DNA of 64,000 bases from Granulosicoccus sp947495035. GTDB taxonomy: Bacteria > Pseudomonadota > Gammaproteobacteria > Granulosicoccales > Granulosicoccaceae. Shown piece after piece: positions 1-9,057 of this stretch (within the stretch, counting starts at the first letter, position 1; each line of letters begins with the position of its first letter). The stretch lies in NCBI RefSeq assembly GCF_050589605.1, contig NZ_JBNGOO010000001.1; one strand, given 5' to 3'. The position numbers were made by a program, and so were the translations under genes. The notes beneath the pieces were generated by a model. It saw nothing but the letters and a program-made list of their open reading frames with translations, was not told the origin of the DNA and ran no database searches.

Positions 1-1
1 T

Positions 2-415
2 ATCACGATCACGGAGCTGGCTGATACCCTGGTGCGCGAGGAAGGCCTCTCCTTCAGGCAGGCGCATGAAATCGCTGCCTCCACGGCCAATGCAGTCATT
101 GCCGAAGGCATGGCGCTGCAGGCCGCTTACCCGGCATTCTCGCAGGCATTCCAGGATGAAACCGGACGGCCCGGCAAACTGAGTGAGTCCAGTTTCCGGC
201 AGGCGGTGTCGATGCGCAACTTCGTCGAACTGCGTGATCGATTCGGCGGACCTGCCACGGCTGCCATGGATGAGGCGCTGGCCGCTTATACCCGTGAGCT
301 CGACGAGCTGCTGGAGATAGTCACTGCCTGCCGAAATCGCTTGCAGACTGCCGATGAACAGCGACTCAAGTCGTTCAACGCCTTGCTGGAGAACCAGAAA
401 ACATGGCAAGCCTGA
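2..415 (+). CDS. Argininosuccinate lyase-like protein, C-terminal part (5' end cut by window)
   Basis: An open frame enters from the left edge and gives about 137 residues up to TGA. The visible start (ITELADTLVREEGLSFRQAHEI) matches the C-terminal domain of argininosuccinate lyases, where a TDLADYLVRK..PFRxAHE segment is typical. The catalytic GSSxMPxKxNP loop lies outside the window and cannot be checked. The stop overlaps the ATPase gene by 13 bp, so this is the upstream member of an operon with a sugar-type ABC ATPase, a PfkB kinase and an amino-acid-oxidase-like flavoprotein. That setting suggests a catabolic lyase rather than the biosynthetic ArgH, but this is inference. Confidence 0.7.
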   Translation: MTITELADTLVREEGLSFRQAHEIAASTANAVIAEGMALQAAYPAFSQAFQDETGRPGKLSESSFRQAVSMRNFVELRDRFGGPATAAMDEALAAYTRELDELLEIVTACRNRLQTADEQRLKSFNALLENQKTWQA

Positions 416-1464
416 CACTGAAGAATCTGGTCAAGCGTTATGGCAAGACCGAAGTTCTTCACGGTATCGATCTGGACGTGAAGGATGGTGAGTTTGTCGT
501 GTTCGTCGGCCCGTCCGGGTGCGGTAAATCCACCACGCTGCGCATGATCGCCGGGCTTGAGGATATCAGTTCCGGGGAGATCAGCATTGGCGACCAGGTC
601 GTCAACAATCTGGAACCCAAACAGCGCAACATCGCCATGGTCTTCCAGAACTACGCCATCTATCCGCACATGAGCGTGCGCAAGAACATCGGTTTCGGTC
701 TGCGCACGGCGAAGCTGTCCAAATCGGAGAAAGCCGAGCGGATCATGGAAGTGGCCACCTTGCTGGGCATGGAAGACTACCTGGACAGAAAGCCCAGCGC
801 CCTGTCCGGTGGGCAGCGTCAGCGTGTCGCCATCGGCAGGGCGCTGGTGCGTGATCCGGCCGTATTCCTGTTCGATGAACCGCTGTCCAATCTGGATGCT
901 CAGCTGCGCACGCAGATGCGGCTCGAGATCAAGAAATTGCACCAGAGAGTCGGTACCACGATCGTTTTCGTCACTCATGATCAGGTCGAGGCAATGACGA
1001 TGGCCGACAGGATCGTGATCATGAAGGACGGATACATTCAGCAAGTGGGGACACCCGCGGAGGCCTATCACAATCCGGTCAATACCTTCGTTGCTCAATT
1101 CATCGGCGCACCGTCCATGAACATGTTGCCGGGGGTGCTGGATGAACAGGGTCTCAGCCTCTGGAATGGTGCGCAGGTTCCCTGGAACCTGGCATCCAGT
1201 GGTTCCTCCCACGACGTGATTCTCGGCATCCGTCCCGAGGATCTCAAACCGGTTGCACAGAGCCAGTCCATGTTGCAGGGAACCATCTCGGTCGTGGAGC
1301 CGCTGGGGTCGGAAACGCTCCTGTATGTCGATATCGATGGTATCGAGGTCATTGCGTCGGGCCCGGGACGCCAGGCGCCTGAGCCGGGCAGCCGGATATT
1401 TCTCGGTGCTGCCATCGATACCCTGCACCTGTTCGACAAGGACAGTGGTGTCGCACTGAAGTGA
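403..1464 (+). CDS. ABC transporter ATP-binding protein, MalK/UgpC type
   Basis: A 353-residue ATPase that would energise import through a two-permease ABC system. Walker A is GPSGCGKST (about residues 37-45), the signature is LSGGQRQR, and Walker B runs into FLFDEPLSNLDAQLR. The roughly 110-residue C-terminal extension is the TOBE/OB regulatory domain typical of carbohydrate and glycerol-phosphate importers (CUT1). It starts inside the end of the lyase gene and its TGA overlaps the next GTG start, so the three are translationally coupled. No permease or binding protein lies downstream, so those should be to the left of the window. The substrate is not readable from this subunit. Confidence 0.92.
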   Translation: MASLTLKNLVKRYGKTEVLHGIDLDVKDGEFVVFVGPSGCGKSTTLRMIAGLEDISSGEISIGDQVVNNLEPKQRNIAMVFQNYAIYPHMSVRKNIGFGLRTAKLSKSEKAERIMEVATLLGMEDYLDRKPSALSGGQRQRVAIGRALVRDPAVFLFDEPLSNLDAQLRTQMRLEIKKLHQRVGTTIVFVTHDQVEAMTMADRIVIMKDGYIQQVGTPAEAYHNPVNTFVAQFIGAPSMNMLPGVLDEQGLSLWNGAQVPWNLASSGSSHDVILGIRPEDLKPVAQSQSMLQGTISVVEPLGSETLLYVDIDGIEVIASGPGRQAPEPGSRIFLGAAIDTLHLFDKDSGVALK

Positions 1465-2372
1465 CTGACAAGGGAATTTTGTGCGCCGGCCGGGTCTATT
1501 GTGATCTCAACTTCTCGGGCATGACGCAACTGCCAAGTCTGGGACGTGAGCAGTTCGCTGAAGAGATGTCGGTACACGCCGGCGGCGGTGCCTTCATCAC
1601 GGCGGCCTACGTGGCGGCACTGGGCAAGCCGTCATGTCTTCTGGGGCGACTGCCCTGTGCACCCTTCGCCAGCATCATCGAGCAGGAAGCGCTGGCACTG
1701 GGCGTTGATCTGGGCCAATGTGTCGTCGCCAGCGGCGGTTCCCCCCAGCTGACTGTTGCCATGGCGATGGATGGCGACCGAGCCTTTCTCACCAGTCGCC
1801 AGGGTGCGGCATTGCCGGATGATCATGCCGCCAGGATGCAGACTCTGGCCGCGGCTTCGACGCTGACACATCTGCACATCAGTGAGCTTTCCACGCTTCT
1901 CGAGAACCCATCGCTGCTCGTTCAGGCGCGTCAGGCGGGCTTTAGCGTGTCGCTCGACTGTGCCTGGGACGATGCCTGTCTCGACCATCCTGACATCGCC
2001 GAGCTGATTTCCCGGGTTGATGTCTTCCTGCCCAATGAGAGCGAAATGCAGCGACTGCAGCGCAACGGTGTCGATTCTGCCTGTGCTCCAATGACGGTGG
2101 TCAAGCAAGGTGCGGCGGGAGCAACGGTCCACGAGGCTGGCCGGCAGCTGCATGCTGCCGCCGATCCGTGTGAGGTGATTGATACCATAGGGGCGGGCGA
2201 TGCCTTCAACGCCGGTTTTCTGTGTGCCTGGCTTGCCCGCAGGCCCCTGTCCGACTGCCTGGTCATGGGAAATCGTTGTGGGGCGCTGGCAGTGGGGCGC
2301 AGGGGCGGCGCGGGAAATCTGCCGGATCTGAACCTTCTACTGGTGGAGACTGGCGGTAATGCAGGGGTCTAG
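1461..2372 (+). CDS. PfkB-family carbohydrate kinase
   Basis: A 303-residue ribokinase-fold sugar kinase. It shows the N-terminal glycine-rich segment (HAGGGAFITAAYVAALG) and the C-terminal signature DTIGAGDAFNAGF, whose Asp is the catalytic base. The GTG start overlaps the ATPase stop in a GTGA arrangement, which fixes the start. It probably phosphorylates the sugar or sugar acid released by the upstream lyase or imported by the transporter. The exact substrate is unknown: 2-keto-3-deoxygluconate kinase, fructokinase or adenosine-kinase-like roles are all possible. Confidence 0.88.
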   Translation: MTDKGILCAGRVYCDLNFSGMTQLPSLGREQFAEEMSVHAGGGAFITAAYVAALGKPSCLLGRLPCAPFASIIEQEALALGVDLGQCVVASGGSPQLTVAMAMDGDRAFLTSRQGAALPDDHAARMQTLAAASTLTHLHISELSTLLENPSLLVQARQAGFSVSLDCAWDDACLDHPDIAELISRVDVFLPNESEMQRLQRNGVDSACAPMTVVKQGAAGATVHEAGRQLHAAADPCEVIDTIGAGDAFNAGFLCAWLARRPLSDCLVMGNRCGALAVGRRGGAGNLPDLNLLLVETGGNAGV

Positions 2373-2387
2373 AACAGGATTGCAAGC

Positions 2388-3647
2388 ATGACATCACAGG
2401 ATCGATCACCGCATACGGTCGTCATCGGCGCTGGCATCAACGGTGTGGCAGCCGGTATCTGGCTGGCCAGAGCCGGGCACCGGGTGACTCTGGTCGACAG
2501 ACAGGCTCCGGGGGAGGGCACCTCACACGGCAATGCCGGCGTGCTGGCGTCCTGTTCTGTGGTGCCGGTGACTACACCGGGTCTGCTGCGCAAGGCACCG
2601 GGCATGCTGATGAATCCCGATTTCCCCTTGTTCATGCGCTGGAGCCATCTGCCCAGAATGCTGCCATGGTTGACGCAATACCTGGCCAATGCCAATGACG
2701 CCGATACCCGTCGCATTGCGAGTCATCTGCGATTCGTCATTGGCGACAGCCTCGAACAGCATCAGGACCTGGCTGGCAATACCGTTGCCGATCAATGGCT
2801 GGTCCCGTCCGATTACCAGTTTGCCTATCGCAATCGCGAGGAATTCGAGGCGGAGTCCTATGTCTGGAAGTTGCGCCGTGAGAACGGCTTCGAGCCGGAG
2901 CTGCTGGAAGGGGCGGCAGTACGGGAAAAAGAGCCGGCACTGGGTCCCGGTATCGGAATGCTGGCTGTCATGCGGCAGCATCATGGACACATTCGCAGTC
3001 CGGGTCTGTACGTGAAGTCACTGGCCGAGGTGTTTGCCGGGCTTGGCGGGACTCTGGTACAGGCAACCGTGCAGGGCATGGAACTGGTGGATGACAGGAT
3101 CAGATCGGTCCAGACCGATCAGGGGCCGATTGCCTGTGATTCCGCGGTACTGGCGACGGGAATCTGGTCTACGCCGCTGGCGCGGCAACTGGGCATCCGA
3201 GTGCCGATGGAATCGGAGCGTGGTTATCACGTGATATTCAGGGAGCCTTCGCAGTGCGTCAGCGTGCCTACCATGATCGCGTCGGGAAAATTCGTGGCAA
3301 CGCCCATGCATGATGGCATGCGCTGTGCCGGCATCGTGGAGTTCGGTGGATTGCAGAAAGGCCCCTCGCGCAAACCGATCGAACTGCTGATGCGCAAGGT
3401 GAAGGAGTTGATGCCAGACCTGGAATACCGCGACACCGTGGAATGGATGGGGCATCGCCCGGCTCCGACAGACAGTCTGCCGTTCATCGGACAGATCCGT
3501 TCAACCGGGGTGTATACAGCCTTCGGGCATCAGCACATCGGTTTGACCGGTGGTGCCAAGACAGGGCGTCTGGTCGCGGGCCTGATCACCGGTGAGCAGG
3601 ATGCCCAGGCATTGGCAGCCTTTCGGCCGGATCGCTTTCAACGCTGA
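2388..3647 (+). CDS. FAD-dependent oxidoreductase, D-amino-acid dehydrogenase (DadA) type
   Basis: A 419-residue DAO-fold flavoprotein. The FAD-binding Rossmann motif is VVIGAGINGVAAGIWLARAG near residues 11-30, followed by GTSHGNAG, and the C-terminal FAD contact sits in FGHQHIGLTGGAKTGRLV. DadA-like enzymes oxidise D-amino or secondary amines to keto acids and pass electrons to the respiratory chain. It begins 15 bp after the kinase and ends 10 bp before a convergent gene. The operon partners suggest action on a sugar-amine or amino-acid conjugate rather than plain D-alanine, but this is inference. Confidence 0.85.
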   Translation: MTSQDRSPHTVVIGAGINGVAAGIWLARAGHRVTLVDRQAPGEGTSHGNAGVLASCSVVPVTTPGLLRKAPGMLMNPDFPLFMRWSHLPRMLPWLTQYLANANDADTRRIASHLRFVIGDSLEQHQDLAGNTVADQWLVPSDYQFAYRNREEFEAESYVWKLRRENGFEPELLEGAAVREKEPALGPGIGMLAVMRQHHGHIRSPGLYVKSLAEVFAGLGGTLVQATVQGMELVDDRIRSVQTDQGPIACDSAVLATGIWSTPLARQLGIRVPMESERGYHVIFREPSQCVSVPTMIASGKFVATPMHDGMRCAGIVEFGGLQKGPSRKPIELLMRKVKELMPDLEYRDTVEWMGHRPAPTDSLPFIGQIRSTGVYTAFGHQHIGLTGGAKTGRLVAGLITGEQDAQALAAFRPDRFQR

Positions 3648-3657
3648 CTCGGTCCAA

Positions 3658-6441
3658 TCACGCCACGCGGCGAGAGCTGAAACACTGCACCAGGGTGTCC
3701 TCGACACTGGCAGGTTTGCCTATGTGATACCCCTGCGCATAGTCGATTCCGATGTCGGTCAATTCGTCGAGTATTTCCTGATTCTCCACATATTCGGCAA
3801 CGGTCTTCACGGCCATGGTCGTGCTCAGCTGGTGTATGGCAAGAACCATGTGTCTGTCAAAGCGATTGCTTGCGATATCCTGAACGAACTGCCCGTCGAT
3901 CTTGATGATATCGATCGGCATGTTCTTGAGATAGGCAAAGGAGCTCAGCCCCGAGCCGAAGTCATCGAGTGCGATCAGGCTGCCGTTGTCACGAATGCTG
4001 TGGAACAGATCGACTGCCACCGAGAAGTTGGCAATGGCAGCAGTTTCGGTCAGCTCGAACCAGACCTTCTCGGGGTTTGGCTTGTATTGATCGAATTGCT
4101 CACGGATATAGTCGGCCAGTGTCGGATCGGCGACGGACTGCCCCGAGAGGTTGATCGAATAGCTGCAATGACCGGCGGGACCGCCATCGAGCTCTGCAAT
4201 GGTACGCAGCGCGGTCCGTATGACCCAGCGATCGATCTGCCGCATCAGATCGTAGCGCTCCGCGGCCCGGATGAACTGCCAGGGGGTGAATTCCATGCCT
4301 TCCGAGTCTCGCAGACGCAACAGGAACTCGAAGTGCTCGATCGATTCCGGCGGCACTCCTGCCGTTTCGCCTTCATTCTTGCTCAGTCTGGCAATCGGCT
4401 GCATGTACAGCAGGAATTCATCGTTCTGCAAGGCGTTCTGCAGCCGTGGAAGCCAGCTGAGTTCTTCTGATCGTTGCGCCAGGGCATGATTGTCGGCGGA
4501 GTATACGAGCAGATTGTTGCGCCCGGCATCCTTGGCGGCGTAGCAGGCGATGTCGGCTGCAGTCATGACGTCATTCAGATTGTTGCAGTTCTGGTCGAGA
4601 TGGACGACGCCGATGGATGCGCGTACTGCGAATGCCTTGTCTTCATGGTGGAATATGAATCCCTGAAACAGCTTGTACAGGCGCTCTGATATGGCTTGCG
4701 TGTGTTCGGCCGTGACATTGGTCAGCAGCAATGCAAATTCATCACCGCCCAGGCGGGACAGGGTGTCCTGTTCGCGAACGATCGATGACAGACGAGTGGT
4801 CAGCTCCTTGAGCAGACGGTCTCCGGCACGATGCCCACAGGTATCGTTGATCGTCTTGAACTGATCAAGATCCAGATAGAACAGGGCGTGTTGATTGTCG
4901 CTGAAGGCCATTTCATCGAGCAGACCTGCCAGTGCCTGCTCGAAATGATGTCGGTTGTAGCATCCCGTCAGGGAGTCATGGTTGGCCTGATAGGCCAGCT
5001 TTCTGGTCAGGCGCCGTTCATGACTGACATTGCGCATGACCAGGACATGGCCGGTGATTGTATTTTCCTGGTTGTGCAGGCTTGTCAGCGTCAGCTTCAG
5101 GATGAGATCCGAATGCAGGTTGGCAATGGGGATGACATCGAATTCACCCTTGCTGCCATGGGAGAGATGCTGCAATGCCGTTGGCAGGTCAAGGAGGGTG
5201 TCCGGCTCTTCCAGCAGTCGGAATTCGATCACTTCGCTGAAATGCCGGCCCAGTGTGTCATCGGGTCTTGCCTTGAACAGTATGACCGCCGCCGGGTTGA
5301 TGTGCGAGATGCGCAGGTCGGTATCCAGCGTCAGGATGGCATCCTGCATGGCATTGAGTGTTCGCTCTGCCATTTCCCGAGCGTCGTACAATGCCTCTCG
5401 GCTGCGATTCTGTTCCTGTTCGCTTTGCCGCTTCGTCGATTGATGGGACAGGAACTGCAACAGCAGCAGCAGGAATGCCACCATGCAGCTGGCTGCGACG
5501 AGCAGAGCCGTACCGGTGAAGCCGACTTCCTTTTCGAATCGAATGCTCAGCCTGCCCGAATCGCTTGTCCATACCTCGGTGAGCTGCTGACTCGGATACA
5601 GGAAACGCAGATACAGATTCTCGTTGTAGCGAGGTTCCTGACTGTACAGCGCCGTGACGGTATCACCATGCTCGACCCTGACCTTGATGTCGAAATCGCT
5701 CAAGCGGGCGGCAAGCCCGCTCAGCAGCCTGGTGACATCAATGGACATCCAGAAGCCACCAGCCGACTGTTGCCAGCGTGTCGCATCGGTCCCCGGTGTC
5801 TGCTGACCGCGATACACGGGTCTGAACTGAACCAGATGGCCGCCAAAGGGCCATGATTCGGGAAAACTCGTCACCAGGGTGCCGTTGGTTCTGGCGATGT
5901 TGTCCAGCATCTGCTCCAGTCCGTCAAGCGATCCCAGGTTGGTACCGATCAGTCGCGCATTGGTCGGCAGCAGTGGTTCGAGGACGCTGATGGGATAGGA
6001 CCATTCCACGGCTGGCAGGCTGCTCACATTGCCGTGCTCGTCGATGCCCTTGATTCTGTAATCCAGCAGGCCGGATTCGCTCATGTGCGCCTCGAAGCTC
6101 CTGCGCTCAGCCTGGCTCACGTGCTCGTAGCGACCTATGCTGGTGATGTAGTCGGCGTGCTCGAGAATCTGGTTCGAGTACAGCAGCAGTGATGAGTGCT
6201 GCGGCGCAGGAGCCGATTGGTGCAGGCCGACCAGCGATGCCATCAATGCACGGATGCCGCCGATCTGCTCGCTGATGTCCGTAACGGCCAGTCTCATGCG
6301 TTCGGTGTTCAGTCGATCATGATGCCAGCTGTTGAGCGAATAGGTGATGACCAGCAGGGAACAGGTCAGCGCTATGCACAGCAAGGCAGTGCGGGCACGG
6401 TAGGGTGTCATCGTCCGGTGCAGGGAACCGATCACCCTCAT
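3658..6441 (-). CDS. Membrane-bound CHASE-like/PAS/GGDEF/EAL c-di-GMP signalling protein
   Basis: A 927-residue receptor. TM1 is at about residues 17-37, a periplasmic CHASE-like sensor covers about 40-300, TM2 about 309-331, and a PAS domain about 360-470. The diguanylate cyclase domain has GGDEF at 565-569 and an RxxD inhibitory site (REQD, 556-559) exactly five residues before it. The phosphodiesterase domain has EFL (705-707) in place of EAL, but NLS, ELTET and DDFGSG (826-831) are kept, so metal binding looks preserved. The start was chosen because ATG at 6441 overlaps the TGA of the upstream binding-protein gene (ATGA); the open frame extends further upstream without good support. Confidence 0.9.
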   Translation of the reverse strand: MRVIGSLHRTMTPYRARTALLCIALTCSLLVITYSLNSWHHDRLNTERMRLAVTDISEQIGGIRALMASLVGLHQSAPAPQHSSLLLYSNQILEHADYITSIGRYEHVSQAERRSFEAHMSESGLLDYRIKGIDEHGNVSSLPAVEWSYPISVLEPLLPTNARLIGTNLGSLDGLEQMLDNIARTNGTLVTSFPESWPFGGHLVQFRPVYRGQQTPGTDATRWQQSAGGFWMSIDVTRLLSGLAARLSDFDIKVRVEHGDTVTALYSQEPRYNENLYLRFLYPSQQLTEVWTSDSGRLSIRFEKEVGFTGTALLVAASCMVAFLLLLLQFLSHQSTKRQSEQEQNRSREALYDAREMAERTLNAMQDAILTLDTDLRISHINPAAVILFKARPDDTLGRHFSEVIEFRLLEEPDTLLDLPTALQHLSHGSKGEFDVIPIANLHSDLILKLTLTSLHNQENTITGHVLVMRNVSHERRLTRKLAYQANHDSLTGCYNRHHFEQALAGLLDEMAFSDNQHALFYLDLDQFKTINDTCGHRAGDRLLKELTTRLSSIVREQDTLSRLGGDEFALLLTNVTAEHTQAISERLYKLFQGFIFHHEDKAFAVRASIGVVHLDQNCNNLNDVMTAADIACYAAKDAGRNNLLVYSADNHALAQRSEELSWLPRLQNALQNDEFLLYMQPIARLSKNEGETAGVPPESIEHFEFLLRLRDSEGMEFTPWQFIRAAERYDLMRQIDRWVIRTALRTIAELDGGPAGHCSYSINLSGQSVADPTLADYIREQFDQYKPNPEKVWFELTETAAIANFSVAVDLFHSIRDNGSLIALDDFGSGLSSFAYLKNMPIDIIKIDGQFVQDIASNRFDRHMVLAIHQLSTTMAVKTVAEYVENQEILDELTDIGIDYAQGYHIGKPASVEDTLVQCFSSRRVA

Positions 6442-7478
6442 TGGTACTTCTTGGCTCGATTGGTGATATGCGGGCTGAGCCGCAGACCACTGCGTTCGGC
6501 CAGATCGACATTCAGCCAGGTTTCGAACTTGCGGTTGGTCACCACCGGAATATCGCTGGGCGGCAAGCCGTCCAGAATGGCTATTGCTGCAAGTGCGGCC
6601 CATTCCCCCTGTTCCTCGGCCAGACGAGTGTAGCCAAGCACCGCATAGTCCATCATCCAGTCGTTGTAGGTAACGCTCAGCGTTCGTGTATGCAGCAGGG
6701 CATGGCGTCGAGCAACGTCATGATCGAAATCGCGTACATTGGCGTTGTTGCCGATGATCAGCAGGTCATGGTTCTGTGCCAGGCGAAAGCCGCTCAACCA
6801 GGCATCGAAGTCATCGACCAGGATACTGTCTACCCCGGTGCCGAGCAGATTGGCAATCAGATCGATGCGCGCCAGCATCTTCAGGTCGGCGGGGGAGTCG
6901 CTGCCCAGATACAGGATGCGAGCTGCGCCCGGTTGCTTTCGCAGAGTCAGGATACGGTGGTCGGGACTGCTCTGGACCGCTGTCAGTGTGTTGATCAGCA
7001 TATGTCGCAGTGGTGCCACTTCCACCATGCCTGTGACATTGCTGCTTGGCAGGCCATATTCCTGGACTGACCAGTTGATGCCGGAGAACACCACGGGAGT
7101 CTTGCCGCCCAGCAGATATGGCACGATCAGGTACTCGGCCGCATTGTCGTCCGAGGTGATGATGATATCCGGTTGCAGGTCGCGAGCCCGTTCGAAAGCT
7201 GCCAGGCCTGCACTCTGCATGTCCCTCACCGATGGCCGTCTGCTGCTGTCCATGTAGAAACTGGCAACTTCGCAATGCTCGGCAATCGTCTGGCGCAGGC
7301 CTCGCTCGATACCGTCAGACCAGGCATGCCCCTGATGATAGGAGGACACATACAGACACAGCGGCGCCGGTGCTGCCAGTACCGAGCAGGCAAACAATGA
7401 CAGACAGGCCGTGGTTACGGCCCACCATCCCGGGTACCGGGAGCCACATCGGCTTGTAGGATCTGCCATGGTCTGCAC
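6438..7478 (-). CDS. Periplasmic ABC-type binding protein-like (ABC_sub_bind family)
   Basis: A 346-residue exported protein. A hydrophobic segment (WWAVTTACLSLFACSVLA) ending near Ala35-Ala36 looks like a signal peptide. The body matches substrate-binding proteins of the ABC_sub_bind type (LYVSSYHQGHAWSDGIERGL; PDIIITSDDNAAEYLIVPYL; TPVVFSGINW). No ABC permease or ATPase is nearby. Instead the gene overlaps the GGDEF/EAL receptor by four bases, so its likely job is to present a periplasmic ligand to that receptor rather than to feed a transporter. The ligand is unknown. Confidence 0.8.
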   Translation of the reverse strand: MQTMADPTSRCGSRYPGWWAVTTACLSLFACSVLAAPAPLCLYVSSYHQGHAWSDGIERGLRQTIAEHCEVASFYMDSSRRPSVRDMQSAGLAAFERARDLQPDIIITSDDNAAEYLIVPYLLGGKTPVVFSGINWSVQEYGLPSSNVTGMVEVAPLRHMLINTLTAVQSSPDHRILTLRKQPGAARILYLGSDSPADLKMLARIDLIANLLGTGVDSILVDDFDAWLSGFRLAQNHDLLIIGNNANVRDFDHDVARRHALLHTRTLSVTYNDWMMDYAVLGYTRLAEEQGEWAALAAIAILDGLPPSDIPVVTNRKFETWLNVDLAERSGLRLSPHITNRAKKYQ

Positions 7479-7768
7479 GCATGAACAACGGAACGTGTCC
7501 TGAATATCGGCGGATCAACTGTCGCGTAGAGATCGACAGGTTTCATTTGTAACCTGAGCGCGGGAGGCAAATGCCTGTCTGCGCGCGTCAGGCATCAGCA
7601 AGCGGGTGTCTGCTCGCCGGATGAGTGCAAGAGGCTGGAGCGTGCCCGCCGGGTGCCCGCTGTCTGCGGGCATGACGACCACTGTCTGTCTGGATACTCG
7701 ATATAGCCCGGTTCAGCAACGCGGTTGTCTGACTACAGTCAGTCAGGCGTTCTGGCGAACGACCAGGC
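7479..7768. other. Intergenic region between the binding-protein gene and the DUF2852-like gene
   Basis: About 290 bases without a convincing gene. It should hold the promoter of the minus-strand signalling pair. It also contains a short inverted repeat (TGCCCGC at 7654-7660 and GCGGGCA at 7666-7672, five-base loop) about 100 bases downstream of the DUF2852-like stop. This has no following T-run on either strand, so its use as a terminator is doubtful. Confidence 0.4.
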
Positions 7769-7999
7769 TCAGGGGTTGCGGGAGAACGAATCCAGCCCGG
7801 CACGGAAAGCAACGCTCAATCGTTTCCAGAAGATGGACAGCGTCTCTGGTCGTCCCAGGTCGAGGCCGAGCTTCTGCCCCCAGATGATGTACGCGATCAT
7901 GAGCACGGCCAGTGGCCAGGCAACCATGAACAGGATGATCATCAGGCCGATGTTGACCGGGGTCCAGCCCGGCGCCAGTTGTTGTTTGAAGTCGTGCAT
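7769..7999 (-). CDS. Small membrane protein, DUF2852-like
   Basis: A 76-residue protein with one strong hydrophobic stretch (GLMIILFMVAWPLAVLMIAYI, about residues 17-37) preceded by a WTP motif. The tail is charged and amphipathic. The WTPxxIxLMxxxFxxxWPLxxxxxAYIxW layout is what I associate with DUF2852 proteins of unknown function. ATG at 7999 was preferred over the longer frame starting at 8023 because a G-rich stretch lies at ribosome-binding distance upstream of it. It is a stand-alone gene downstream of a terminator-like hairpin. Confidence 0.65.
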   Translation of the reverse strand: MHDFKQQLAPGWTPVNIGLMIILFMVAWPLAVLMIAYIIWGQKLGLDLGRPETLSIFWKRLSVAFRAGLDSFSRNP

Positions 8000-8124
8000 G
8001 ATTCTGCGCCCCCCAGGCGTCATACCCTGCCGTCAGTCCCGGTACCGCAGCAGCGTTGCAGCTGCGGTCTGCAGGAGAGTGACTGACGAGGTGATTGTTG
8101 ATCGATCAGATGGTGTGAAGATAA

Positions 8125-8163
8125 TGCTGAGGCCTGCCGAATTCAATTCGTCAGGCCTCGGCA
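8125..8163 (-). terminator. Hairpin terminator after the SulP-Usp operon
   Basis: A long inverted repeat: GAGGCCTG pairs with CAGGCCTC, extended outward by TGC/GCA and inward by CGAATT/AATTCG. It lies 25 bases past the minus-strand stop of the Usp gene. Reading on the minus strand, the sequence after the stem is T-rich (TTATCTTC), as expected for an intrinsic terminator. Confidence 0.55.
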
Positions 8164-8187
8164 GAACCACCCCGCATCGATTGCTGA

Positions 8188-9048
8188 TCAGCGAAACAGC
8201 AGCACCGGTACCTTGCAGGAACGTACCATTTCGGTGGTGGTCGAGCCGATGATCAGGTTGCGGATTCGGGAATGCCCGTAAGCACCCATGATGACAAGAT
8301 CGAAACCTTCCTGCTCGACCTTGTCGGCAATGACGCTTTCGGGGGTGCCGGGCAGGTTCTCACCGGTAACGGCGAAGCCCCCTTCCTTGAGCGTGATCAC
8401 GGCGCCTTCCAACTGGCGACGTTCGTTGGCCGAGTCGCGACCGACACTCAACAGGTGGATCGGCAAGTCGTTGTAGTGAGGTCGCTTCGACACGAATTCC
8501 ACGGCCTTCAGGGCGCTGGGTCCACCATCGAAGGCGATCAGTATCTTGCTCGGTTCCGTGAATTCCCGGGAAGCCACCATGACCGGCTTGCGTGTGGAAC
8601 GGATGACCTTTTCCAGGTTGGGGCCCAGATGCAGTGTGTCGAAATTGGCCGACTCGCCACGCTTCCCCATGACGATGAGGTCAGCCTCGTCTTCCATATC
8701 CTTGACCGTGTCGACGATCTCGCCGTTGCGCAACCGGGTGTGGACGTTGCTCACGCCGCGTTCGGACAGCAGTGATTCGGCATCGACCAGGATCGCGCGG
8801 CCACGTTTCTGGGCCAGCCGTGCCTGCTGGGCATCCAGTTCCGCCAGTTCGCTGAGCAGGGCGGAGCGCGCACCCAGACCGATGCTGCCGCTCAGATTGG
8901 ACTGGTCGGCGCTGGCATCCCGGCGTGTCAGGACATGAATGACTTCAATGCTGGCGCCGGCCCGGTTGGCGACCCAGGCCGCATGTTCGCACACGCTGGC
9001 CGAGTAGCTGGAACCGTCGATGACTGCGATAATCTTGATCAAGTTCAA
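8188..9048 (-). CDS. Universal stress protein, tandem UspA domains
   Basis: A 286-residue protein with two UspA folds. The first begins with KIIAVIDGSSYS and the second with KILIAFDGGPSA (about residue 170). The second carries the ATP-binding signature G-x2-G-x9-G-S/T (GAYGHSRIRNLIIGSTT); in the first copy the equivalent stretch (GKRGESANFDTLHLG) is degenerate. This matches the common pattern of one nucleotide-binding and one degenerate half in UspE-like proteins. It follows the SulP transporter gene by 9 bp, and the pairing suggests stress-linked control of anion uptake (inference). Confidence 0.92.
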   Translation of the reverse strand: MNLIKIIAVIDGSSYSASVCEHAAWVANRAGASIEVIHVLTRRDASADQSNLSGSIGLGARSALLSELAELDAQQARLAQKRGRAILVDAESLLSERGVSNVHTRLRNGEIVDTVKDMEDEADLIVMGKRGESANFDTLHLGPNLEKVIRSTRKPVMVASREFTEPSKILIAFDGGPSALKAVEFVSKRPHYNDLPIHLLSVGRDSANERRQLEGAVITLKEGGFAVTGENLPGTPESVIADKVEQEGFDLVIMGAYGHSRIRNLIIGSTTTEMVRSCKVPVLLFR

Positions 9049-9057
9049 TTCCTCGGT

